Source of the DNA: Conidiobolus incongruus B7586
Taxonomy: Eukaryota > Entomophthoromycota > Entomophthoromycetes > Entomophthorales > Conidiobolaceae
NCBI GenBank assembly: GCA_000697335.1
Contig: JNEM01013469.1
Coordinates: 1 to 22,236 of the forward strand
Length of the DNA stretch: 22,236 nucleotides
Direction: 5' to 3'
Position 1 is the first letter of the stretch. Each line of letters starts with the position of its first letter. The notes under the pieces were generated by a model, which worked only from the letters and a program-made list of their open reading frames with translations, had not been told where the DNA came from and ran no database searches. The translations under genes were made by a program, and so were the position numbers. Positions 1 through 10,735 of this stretch are shown in pieces.

Positions 1-1606
1 TTTTATTTTATTAAATTAGATAACTTTATTTTAATTAGTTTTAATTTAATATAAATAGTGATATTTAAACTCCCATTTAATTTTATAATAGGATTTTTTT
101 AATTAAAGATGTTTTTTTTAAAATATAAGTAGTATTTATGTTAATATAAAGTATATATAATAATATTAGTGTTAATTAATATTCTTATATAGTTTTACAA
201 TTCTTGTTGTTTTTTTATAATAATATTATACTTACTTATATTAACCAACCTATAAATTTACTTCTTATTATATTTATTTATAATCTTAATAAATTTAAGT
301 TTAAATTTAAATATGTTTTTATTTTTATTCTTAATAAGTTTTACTATAGTAAAATTAATTAACATTAGTAATTCTAATAATATCATAAGTTGATTTATTT
401 TTTTATAAAGTTAATTAATATATAAATAAATTTTTTTAAAGAGGGATTTAAATATATTAATACTAATAAAAATATTTTGTATATTTATAAAATATTATAT
501 AAAATAATAACAAAAAGAGAAAAAAGATATAGTTATATATTATTAAATATATCATTTTATCTCAAAAACTTGCAAATTTATAATTTACCTTAGTTAAATA
601 TTTAAGGTTAATATTTTTGCTAATAGTTTATTAAATATATTTAAAAATATTTATTTATTGTCAAATAATATAGCTTAATTATATATTATAGTTTTAGGTA
701 ATCTAATATATACAATTGTTTTAATTATTAATTAATATATATATATATTTTTGATTTTATAACTCATTTTTATAAGTTAGTATATAAGATAAATATTATG
801 AATTATTCAAAAATACATAATTACTTAAAAAAATTAATAATATTAAATTATTATCTGAATGAAAATAATATTTGTCTTTTATTATAGGGATCATTTTTTA
901 AATTATTATATATTTTATATTACCTGAATATTATAATAAATGATATGGCATTATAAAACTTTTTATTAATCTTAAACTAATTACATATTATAAAACAAAT
1001 GAAAAAAATTACAAATATTAAAATAATGATTCAAAAATAATTTTATTTAATATATATTTATTAAACTATATGGAATTACAATATACTTCTTAAGTGTAAT
1101 ATGTTTATAAAGTTTATTATTTTTGACTGTGATAATGATTAAATTATTTAATAATAATAATATTTAAATTTTATGGTAGAATTTAATTCAATTACAAGTG
1201 AACATATTTTATATTATCAAAATTGAATTATTTTTACAAACTTTGAATAGCAGCTTTTGAATAATAATAATGGTTTTATATTTTACATAGATTATTAAAA
1301 TATCGTGTTTTAATTTTTGAGTGTTTATAATTGCCATTTTCAATATTCGTCATCCTTGAATATAATTCAGATTACTTTTGAGATATTTATTATGATTGAA
1401 ATTTCTTATGGTTATATTTTAATCAAAAGCGTTCAAATATCAAAAATAGACATAAATGTCAATTATATAATCATGTCAAATCAAATTTTAAAATTAGATA
1501 TTTCATAATGATAGTTAACTTAATAGGAAAATATATTATATAAATAATAAAAGTTAATTTGAAATTATAAAATATTTTTTAACAATTTAATAACATAAAT
1601 AAAGGG
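1..1606. other. AT-rich intergenic DNA, no gene seen
   Basis: This stretch is nearly all A and T with frequent stops in every frame. A 63-residue open frame at 1317-1508 has low-complexity, Ile/Asn/Ser/Tyr-rich composition and no family resemblance, and I read it as chance. Short TA runs occur (for example near 737-748). It includes the 3' flank of the transporter gene that ends at 1607 on the minus strand. No tRNA, promoter or repeat family could be supported. Confidence 0.6.
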
Positions 1607-2848
1607 TTACTGATACCATTGAGGAATAATATAAAGACAAAAACTGACCATAACTGTAAGAAAAGGAACTGCCAAAATATAAGAGTAGAGTAGTAAAAGC
1701 GCTACTTCATCTCTGTAAGTATTGGTGAAAGCAGTCATTTGAATGAGGTCGAGTGCAGGAGGTCCAGAAGCAACTAGCATCATAGTCAATTGAAACATTG
1801 GATCATTGCCCAATTCGTAGTAAGGTCTGAATATATATAAAAGTGTGAAAGCAATCGCTGGTATAAAGAAATATCTCAGGGAGAGGATTGAGGCAACAGG
1901 TACCTTAATATAATCTTCATTCGATCTCTGACTCACAAAATAGAACTGACATCCTAGATTTAATAAAATGAGAGGAATACTGCAATCTCCAAGGTAGGTT
2001 AAACCATTTTTGATGGAGTGAAATAGAAAAAAATCACCAAATAATATGGATTTTAAATGGGGAATTATGATCACTATAATGGATGCATAAATACCTAAGA
2101 GTGGAGGTGTCATGAATGGCTTTGATTTTTTATATAATTGCTCTAATCTAGTGCTAGGAAAGTCATCTGATTCTGACTCGGAGCTTAGAAGCGAATGGCT
2201 TTCTTCCTGATCTACCAGTTGGAACAATTTAACACCATAACTCCATCTGGCCAAATTGACAAATGCTGTATATATAATAATATATGAAATACCTCTAGCA
2301 TCCATTGCACTAGAAGTGTCATGATCGCCCCATTTTAACCAATCAGAATTTGCCCCTAAAGCCAGTACATGAACTACACCAGTTGGAATACTATTAGTAT
2401 TGGGAAAACTAGCAGCAACTTTAGTAAAATTAGCCAAATATTTAGATTGATTAGAAACTTTGGTTAATAGATGACTCAATGCTAATGATATTACTGTAAT
2501 AAACCCAAAAATAATAGGAATGGGCCAGAATTGCATCAATGTATTATGATCTAAGGAATTGGATAGTTTGATAAATAACATCACAGGTAGTAAGAAATTG
2601 ACATTCAATTTAGCTAAGTTCTAAATTTGATTCAATTGTCATTAGTTAATATATTAATTATAATAAATAGCATTAATCTTACAATTGATATATCTTTAGA
2701 AATATATTGATATTTTGCCAAATAAAATCCACATAAAGCAATAAAAGTATTTGTTAAAATAGCCTAAATTTCAACATTAATAAACTTCAATTAATTTAAT
2801 TATAATAAATACCTCAAAAGAAGCCAGCAAAATCATTACAAGTTCCAT
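1607..2848 (-). CDS. Auxin efflux carrier (PIN-like, Mem_trans) family membrane transporter
   Basis: Three exons on the minus strand: 2848-2813, 2763-2683 and 2620-1607, joined by GT-AG introns of 49 and 62 bp, both phase 0. They give a 376-residue protein starting MELVMILLASFE. The start is the ATG at 2848; the third exon alone has no ATG before the conserved NLAKLNVNFLLPVMLF, so the upstream exons are needed. Around residues 111-120 is FPNTNSIPTG, matching the family's N-S-N-S/T-P-hydrophobic segment, and near 325-338 is SGPPALDLIQMTAFT, the conserved C-half Pro-Pro region. Hydrophobic segments fill both halves, joined by a short Ser/Glu/Asp-rich linker at about 174-205; fungal relatives usually have longer linkers. 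The family moves small organic solutes across plasma or ER membranes; in fungi the substrate is generally unknown, so I assign none. A decayed duplicate lies 2 kb upstream. Confidence 0.87.
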
Positions 2849-3809
2849 AGATTTAATATAGATTAATGATTGATAATATTAATAAAAAATTAAAAAATAA
2901 TTTCGATTTAAGTAGTATTATATGATTTTATATGGATTATAATATTCCTATTGATTATGGTTTTTCGGATCCAATCTAATTACACTTTTAATAAATAACA
3001 ATTCATTAATATCATTGCTCTCTTAGATTATGACACATTTGATATTTACCAAATTAATCAATTTTCAAATTTTTTAGTAAATATTTAATTATACTTCTAT
3101 TTATTATTATTATTATTATTATTAACCAAGGATTATTCATAAAATTTGGCCAACCAAAAAGCCAATGTCAATACTAATATTGGAAAGTATATTTGAGAAT
3201 TAATATATCAATGTTGATGTTAGAATTAGTGTAGTAATTTGCTAGTTAGAAGTGTGAAGCATATTTAATTTTTATATATTTATTTAAATAAACATGGATA
3301 TTGAATTCTCAAACCAAGATTATTTTTTCGAATTAATAATATATCCCAAAATTTTTATTTCATGAAAAAAAGTATATTTTGGGATTGTCATAATTAGCAT
3401 TATGTGTATTTTTCTTTTATGGTTTATTAATTTAAATATTTGTACTTTTTTAAAGGATAAAGTAATTTTGAGAAAAAATATAGAAATATTAAATGAAAAT
3501 TTAACTTAATTTGGAATATTTGATTTGATTTTTTGGTAGATTGTATGAAAGCTTTGAATCAATAAATGATATATATATATATATATGGTAAAATTAAGTC
3601 ACATTATTTATCCACTATTTTTTCTAAATGGTAATTTGAATTAAGTATAGTATAAAACACTTTGAAAATATAGACTTAGTTTAAATCATTTATGTGATTA
3701 CAATAATGTATAATATTTGATGAATATTGATTATAAATAATTTGAAATAAACTTGAACTTGCTACTAAGTAATTGTGTAATGTTATTGCAAATTCCTTTG
3801 AAGAAATAC
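2849..3809. other. AT-rich intergenic DNA with small microsatellites
   Basis: This is the 5' flank of the transporter gene. It holds a (TTA/ATT)n run at about 3099-3123 and a (TA)n run at about 3569-3586. I see no coding exon and no clear TATA box for the minus-strand gene. Confidence 0.5.
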
Positions 3810-3893
3810 TATGATATGGCTGAGTGGGCCGAGATGGGTGACTTTGGATCCACTTCAGGTAATGGGTCGCTAGTTCAAACTTCATTGGCAGCA
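3810..3893 (+). pseudogene. tRNA-like relic, class II (Ser/Leu-like)
   Basis: An exact Pol III A box, TGGCTGAGTGG, lies at 3817-3827. A B-box-like AGTTCAAACTT lies at 3872-3882, and a T5 Pol III terminator at 3895-3899 follows directly after a plausible discriminator A (3893). The implied length of 84 nt is that of a class II tRNA with a long variable arm. Pairing is poor: the 5' acceptor half (TATGATA) does not match the 3' half (TGGCAGC), the T stem fails, and the anticodon stem GTGA/TCCAC looks as if one G has been lost. The loop reads CTTTGGA. I infer a dead tRNA or the head of a tRNA-derived SINE. A 72-residue open frame across it on the minus strand looks like chance. Confidence 0.45.
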
Positions 3894-4864
3894 CTTTTTA
3901 TCTAGATCTGATGTACTTGAACCTTTATAGCCAGAGGATTTTAAGATTTCTCATTTATTTTAAAAAAATCAAATTTTATAAGTGAAAAACGAGGAAATAA
4001 ATCGTATAATCAAATATTAGTATTTTTATGAATTATCTGCTTTATGATCAAAATCTAAAGTATCAAAATGGACATTATTCAGTAACGCACATTTTATATT
4101 AAACCATTCAAAAAATATGACATTTTATAATATAGTCAATTGAAAAGTATTTGAATGTGATTATATACTCTGCTATAAGCATAATATATGAAAATAAAAA
4201 TAGCATAAGTATCAACCCCTGATCATAATTTACATTGTAAATAAAAAACAACTTTCAAAATAAATAACATATAATAATATTTATTATTCAAAAAAATATC
4301 CAAATAATACCACTATATGTAATGAGAAATATATTGAAATAATGATCAAGCTCTTAAAATATAACATGAAATATCATTTTAACTATTATAAAACCTAATT
4401 AATATTTATAAAAAAATTCATAAATAGAATTACTTGTGTATTGCTCTGAAAATTTTAATCAAAATGAATTAATTTCAATTATTGATGAATTATTGATCAA
4501 AGTTTTTAAGAATTAAGACCTCAATAAAATATTAGCAATAATCAACAACTAATCCTATTCAATTCGCAAAATATATCAGTTCATGCTAATTTGTCAATTA
4601 TATCTATCCGTACATCAATACTATGGTTCTTAACAATTTCTCCAAGTATTAAACTTAATATTTACAAACACTGGTTGAAATTAATCAGAAATTTTAATTA
4701 AAAAGTAAGAATCATATTTGTTGATTTTTATATCACCTGATAAATTATAAAGTATTGTAGATAAGTTGTAATACTACGTAAAATTGCCGATAACGTGAAA
4801 TAAATTAAAAAACATATTATATTAATTATATATTTAAAATAAGGTTTATTACATTTACATTATA
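3894..4864. other. AT-rich intergenic DNA, 3' flank of the transporter pseudogene
   Basis: Apart from the T5 run ending the tRNA-like relic, this kilobase is AT-rich and shows no open frame, RNA or repeat that I can support. Confidence 0.5.
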
Positions 4865-5895
4865 TTATTGATACCATTTGTGTAAAACAAAAAGAGACAA
4901 ATTAACCAATACAGCTAAACAGGATATAGCTAACATGTACGAAAAAAGCAACACTGACGCAACTTCATCCTTGTAGGAATTGGTATATGCTACATTCTGC
5001 ACCAAATTGAGCGCTGGAGCACCTGATGCCACTAGCATCATTATCAATTGAAACATTGGATCAGCGCCAAGAAGGTAGTAGAATTTGACTAGGTACATAA
5101 ATTCCAGAGCGATTGCTGGTGCTAGTATGAATCGGATGGACAGAATGAGTGTGACAGGCACTCGAATGACTATACCGCTGGATTTTTGACTCACGAAGTA
5201 GATTTGGCATCCTAAGTCAGTAAGATCAGGAAATTGATATAGTTCACGAGATATTTGAGACCTTTTTAATGGATTGGAACAGGAAAACTTGGCAAGTAGT
5301 ATGAATTTCAAACCTAGTACTACAATGACTATGATGGATGCATAAATACCTAGAGCATTCATTACGTTGGGAGTGTCGTCATCGCCCATTTTAACCAATG
5401 TGAATATGCTCCAAGTACCAGTACATGAATCACACCAGTTGGAATACTGTTAGTATTGCAGAAACCAGTAGCAATTTTTGAAAAATTGGCCAATTATTTG
5501 GATTTATTCAAGCTTTTACTCGGTATATGAGTGAATCCCAGATACACTGATGTAATGAATGTCTAAACGATAGGAATATGCCAGAATTGAATGAGTGTAT
5601 TAATAGATATGGAGTTTGACAATTTGATGAATAACATTTTTGGTAAAAAGAAATTGACATTTGATTTTGCTAAATTCTATATCCATATCATTTAGTGTTT
5701 TGTTCATATAATGATAGTGTAAATACTACTTATACTGGATATATCATCCGAAATATACTTATATTGAGCTAGACAAAACCTAATGAATGCATTGGATGCA
5801 TTGAAGATAGCCTATTCAATAGATTAACAAATCAACTAAATTAATTTCACCAAATTTCACCTCTAAAAAAGTTAACAAAATTGCTATAATTCCAT
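4865..5895 (-). pseudogene. Decayed duplicate of the auxin-efflux-carrier-family transporter
   Basis: This is a degraded copy of the gene at 1607-2848, on the same strand with the same exon plan. The initiator ATG (5895) is followed by MEL and then a frameshift that makes TAG. A first intron with GT...AG ends just before GCTATCTTC (exon 2). The second donor has drifted (ATAAGT where the live gene has GTAAG). The third exon still reads NLAKSNVNFFLPKMLFIKLS but meets in-frame stops at the places of a Phe and a Tyr codon. One base is lost at WLKW-GD. About 66 codons, covering a central membrane segment and the Ser/Glu linker, are missing in frame between VMNA and LGIYASI, and the GDCSIPLILL segment is scrambled. 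The last 177 residues remain open, up to a C-terminus HKWYQ like the live PQWYQ. A remnant could still be transcribed, but a working carrier is very unlikely. Confidence 0.88.
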
Positions 5896-6811
5896 TAAAT
5901 TTGCTAATACAATATAGAATCTATAATCTGAAAGTAGGATTAAATATTCGCATATTGAATTAACTTAATCTTCGATTACTTTAATAATTGTGGTATTTAA
6001 CAAGTGTGAGTGATTGAAATTAGCGGTTATAAGACCAATTTAAATGAATAATTATGGATTTAAATTGATAAAAATTTTATATAATGAATATTAGATATTA
6101 TAAAATTGAGATTTAAATTAAATTAGAAAAGAAAATTATATTGAATATTAAAATTTATAATTAATAATTAATATATATAATGTGAATTTATATTATTATT
6201 ATATTTTATAAAATTCAATTTCATTTAATAATTTTAAAATTATAATTTTTTTATATTCAATCAAATTTAAATTTCTCATAATTAAAAAAAAAGTCAAATA
6301 ATAATTTCAAATTTTAATAATTTTAATCCAAGGAAATAATCGGAATAAATATCTCATAGAATTATATCAAATTCACTTTACCCTAAGCAAACACAATTCA
6401 AAATCAACAATCTTGTTTAATTTTAAATCAATTGATATAACAAACCCATTAATTTTTCAAAGTTATTGACTCATTGTTAGGGTGATATTACTTCTGATAA
6501 TTGAATGAAGTCTAAAATATTGTTGATAAACTAATAAGTGATTATGGTGGATATTGTTTAGATATTTAGTTTGGTCTAATTTAATAATATGGATGCGAAT
6601 TGAATCTTTCAAATTATTCAAATATTTTTAATAAATTTAGTGTTTTGTTATTACTATATACATTTTTTTGTAAAACAAAATACAATATATTTACTATTGA
6701 TGATAATAATACAGAAATAAATTTTGAATTGGAATTCGATAGATTAATAAAATCTATAGAATTAATGGGTTGTACAAAGAAGTCCCCTTCGAGTCATATG
6801 AACAGTCCATA
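5896..6811. other. AT-rich intergenic DNA, no gene seen
   Basis: Between the pseudogene start and the membrane-protein gene the sequence is AT-rich. A 71-residue plus-strand open frame at 6600-6815 has Asn/Ile/Phe/Lys-rich composition, runs into the end of the opposite-strand gene, and is not convincing. Confidence 0.5.
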
Positions 6812-7279
6812 TTAACATAATAAAAATATCAGATTCGAACTCGAATGAAAATGAGTGATCATATTCATAAATATGAGTGCGTGGGTGATATAAGAGAGCT
6901 GTTGGCTGAAAAAGATAGTGGCTTGAAGTTGAATAGGCCACAAAATAACAGTGATACATGTCCAGAACCATGATAAGGATAACACCCAACTAATCATCAT
7001 GAGCATAGCTGGTAGAAGGACGTTGCGGAACCAGTTGTTGGTATCAGACCTTGAAGCCGGTCTAGCTTTGAACCACATAGGATAATCAATTACAAGAAGA
7101 CTTAAAACTAGTGTGAAAATAGATAACTGGGTAATATAATCCAATAAGTCACTTGTCAAGCTAACACTGTGATTAGGCTGAAAATATTGGGATAAAAGGA
7201 TGATAGCACAACTGACAATGATTTGAAAACTAACACAGCACTTAACCTTACGAGGGTCGTTATTCTTATCAACTGGCAT
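6812..7279 (-). CDS. Orphan small multi-pass membrane protein
   Basis: A single open frame of 155 residues starts at ATG 7279 (MPVDKNNDPRKVKCC), preceded by an A-rich leader, and ends in TAA. I recognise no family. The N-terminus is short, charged and basic. It is followed by hydrophobic segments at about 14-31, 46-65, 86-114 (long, Trp-rich, with MMISWVLSLSWFW) and 118-141, with a basic patch KARPASRSD at 71-79 between the second and third. The base content is well above the surrounding DNA, which supports it as a coding region. An overlapping minus-strand frame at 6762-6989 is a shadow. Three or four membrane passes are likely. Function is unknown, and an unseen upstream exon cannot be excluded because a G+C-richer patch lies at about 7440-7600. 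No operonic or functional link to the transporter genes is visible. Confidence 0.55.
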   Translation of the reverse strand: MPVDKNNDPRKVKCCVSFQIIVSCAIILLSQYFQPNHSVSLTSDLLDYITQLSIFTLVLSLLVIDYPMWFKARPASRSDTNNWFRNVLLPAMLMMISWVLSLSWFWTCITVILWPIQLQATIFFSQQLSYITHALIFMNMITHFHSSSNLIFLLC

Positions 7280-10200
7280 ATTTTTAAAAAGATATAGATG
7301 GTTATTAGACAGTGAGAATAGGAAAGTTTAAATATTTGAAAATTGAACCCAATTCAATTTAAGGGATCTTAATTGATGCGAAATCCTTAAAAGTTAAATA
7401 TTGAAACTTAATATTATATTTATCCAATTCTGTCCAAATTAATTGAATGTCTATGCAATTTCCACCATCCCTGAATCATTCGCTCATATCTATACCATAC
7501 CACATATGTCACTCGGTGTCAGTTATGATCTCTGGTGTGTGTGTGCTACTCTCTCTAGATTGAGTTGTTAGAATGCTTGTCCAACATTAGCCTAGCTAAA
7601 AATAAGTTTTTTTATTTACTTTTAATACTCAAATTCCAACTAAAATTTTTTTCATTCAGAATTTTACTAGTACCTGTGATTCCAATGAGACTTTCCAATT
7701 GGAATCACCAACATTCCATTTTATATATAAATTAAAGCATTGATTAATATCCAATATCAATACTACTATAATTGTTAAAACGGAAACAAATATGATATTG
7801 ACAAGTCATTTAATTGATGAATTCAGTATATTTACACTTATATGAACTAATTTGATAGCTTTCGATCCTATTACATCAGTTCATGAGTTTACCTTAGCGT
7901 CAATTTTGCATTTTTTATTCAAATTTCACAAATGTAATATATCGAAGTATGATATAAATCTAAAAATATTACAATATCAGATATAGATTTATATTTTATT
8001 AACATCTATCTATAACTATTACCTCAATTAATTTATAATTTTAAAAATATTTACCAACTTTAATCTCCTATCTTTAGTGTTCTTGAATTATTCTTCCTTA
8101 ATACAAATTTTAATCAATTAATTAAATTCTTTTTCCCAATAATTTAATTAAACTCCGATTTCAGACAATCATATCATTTTATTCATTTAGTAATTTTAAG
8201 TATTATATATTATAACAAAGATTTTAAAAAGATATTATTAAGAGTACCTAGTATATCTAATATTATTTAAAATTGAATATTAATGGTAATATTTCATTAG
8301 GTATTTATATCAAAAATTATAATCTTATACCCTCAGATAAACAAAGATAGTAACTATAACTAATGGAACAAATTGACTTTATTTATTTTGATCCTCTCAA
8401 AGATCATAAACCTAATTAATTAAGGATTTTTAAAGATTATGTTAAATGAATATCATATGAATTGATTTTTAGCCATATTTTATATAATTAATGCTTAGAG
8501 CCAAACTTATCTCTTTAGCTTCTAAAACATTTTGACAGTATATCAGAGTGTTTAGATATTGTATTCAATTAATAGTTATAAATTTTTTATTACCATTATT
8601 AATATATTAAATAATATCAATATTTTACTTAATATTGCATATTATCTGAATTCTAACAATTAATCCTTTTATGTAATATATTATTTTATTAATTCTCCAA
8701 TATATAGAATTTTATCCGTATGAAATAAGAGAAAGATTTTTGGATATTTACCATACTTGAAAAAAATATATCTGAAAAAAGTTTATATGAAATATCCTTA
8801 GATATTTTGAAAAATATTTTAATATTTATAATATATAGTCATGTAAGTTTATCTTCAATGAGTACAATTGTTAATATATGAAGATATTTTGATTTTTTAT
8901 AATTGTATGAAGATTCTAGCTTTATTATATTGTTTAAATATGAAATTGCTTAAAATATTTTTAATGATTAATTGAAAAAATAAATTAATTTATAAAAAAA
9001 GGTAAATCAAAAATAAAAAATATTATGTATATTAATAATTTTTAAATAAGAGGTAATTAGAAACAGGTATAAAATATATTTTGAAAAATTTGTATATATT
9101 GGATGATTATACAATCCAAATATTAATTTATACCAATAGATTTACATTAAATTGAATATTAATCTGAATAATATTTTATTTTGCGTTTAGAAACATTTCC
9201 ACACGTTAAACTCAAATCACTCAAATACAATAATATAAAATATATTTGAATATTTGTCTAATATAACTTTTAAACTTTTAAACTTTCATCTCAAACTTTG
9301 ATTATTATAGAAAATCTACCATATGCAACCAGATAAAAAACTGTATCAATTATTGTTATTTTTAATCAAATTTCAAAATAATACAAATTACGTCAGTATT
9401 CTTCAAATGATCAGATTTATATTTAATAAATTATTAATATAGTTAAAAATAATTACCAATAGCGTCTATTATTATCTAATTATTACATTAATATGCTGTG
9501 TTAAATAATTCATTAAAGCATTTCAAAATTTATACCTAATCAGACTAAAAACCCAAGTTGAATATTTATTCAATTGTTCCTGGGATTTGCTAAATTTAGC
9601 CAGAATTAACAATCTATTTTCAAAATAACTTTTTCAAGTTAAATGGATCAAATTGAAATTGCATTGCTATATATATATATTGTGTTTCAAAATGTTTATT
9701 AAGATATTTTTAGAGAAATAAATTTTTAAATTTTTAATAATTAATTCAAATTATTCAATAATATATATTTTATTAATGAATTAATTATATATCATTATAG
9801 TTATACTAATGTCATGCAAAATTTTTTTTCAGTATTAACTCGGAAAATCAAAATATTGAACTATAATAATGAAAGAGTATTTTATTAATGTTACCTTTTA
9901 AATATTATTGATTATTAATATCACAAGTATATTAATGACAAAAGAGATAAAGTTTACTATCTAATAACTGATTAACTTGATCCTATAATCCAAAAATTAA
10001 AATGAAAAAGCAATATCTTATATTAGTATATATTTCATATTTAATGTTTATATGCTATTATTATGATTTCAATTTAAAATAATATAATAAGATAGGTATT
10101 TTAAATTATATTTGAGTTATATATAATTAACAATATTTGAAATATAATTTATATTTCATATTGTGAAAAATATAATCTTAATAAATTTGAAACTATTAAT

Positions 10201-10735
10201 AATATATTTCTAAATTATTTTAATTCTCATAGTAATTTTTTATCATAAATAAATTTATATCCAAGTGAAATTTCACTAATCAATATATAGCTATTTACGA
10301 GTTGTAATTGCATTGATAGGCTGTTTTGATATGAAAAATCAATACGAGACTATATTATTATTAGAGATAATGTTATTCAATGTTATCAGGTATGATAGTT
10401 CGTAAATGTGCATATGTTTTTAACTATCCGAAAATTACAAATAAATCACCATTAGATTATATTGTTTCTATTATTAATCGATTTCATCTGTCATAGAATT
10501 TGTTGATTATAATTATTATATTCCTGATATATTTTAATAAATTATATTTAAACCATTAATTCCTTCATTTGAACTTTATTAAATCCACATTCAAAATATA
10601 ACAATAGATATTTTTTAAAATATTACAAATTTTTTATTTATCCTGTAGAGAAAATTAATTTATTGAGAGTTTTTTTTTAATTTGTCAGATATTCAAAATA
10701 TTAAGACATTATAAGTGACAATGAAATAGCGCTTA
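7280..10735. other. 3.4-kb AT-rich desert
   Basis: The first 450 bases are moderately G+C-rich (notably 7440-7600) and may be 5' UTR or promoter of the membrane-protein gene, but I found no continuing open frame there. A perfect 11-bp inverted repeat lies at 7676-7708 (listed separately). A perfect 14-bp palindrome AGTGAAATTTCACT lies at 10264-10277. A (TA)n run lies near 9669-9680. The rest is AT-rich with no coding signal; the last part is the 3' flank of the trehalase gene. Confidence 0.55.
7676..7708. repeat. Perfect 11-bp inverted repeat
   Basis: GTGATTCCAAT at 7676-7686 is matched by its exact reverse complement ATTGGAATCAC at 7698-7708, with an 11-nt spacer. It lies about 400 bp upstream of the membrane-protein start. 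It could be a two-site operator for a dimeric factor or an RNA hairpin; nothing in the sequence decides between them. Confidence 0.6.

Noticed and set aside
1317-1508. 63-residue plus-strand open frame
   Set aside because: Low-complexity Ile/Asn/Ser/Tyr composition in AT-rich DNA, no family match, no promoter or splice support.
3676-3894. 72-residue minus-strand open frame
   Set aside because: Its codons come from the complement of the tRNA-like relic and AT-rich flank; the composition is explained by the relic.
6600-6989. Open frames at 6600-6815 (plus) and 6762-6989 (minus) around the orphan membrane gene
   Set aside because: The first is Asn/Phe/Ile-rich chance sequence; the second is a shadow of the 155-residue frame on the same strand.
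10264-10277. Perfect 14-bp palindrome AGTGAAATTTCACT
   Set aside because: No gene nearby to regulate and no second copy seen; recorded in the desert entry only.
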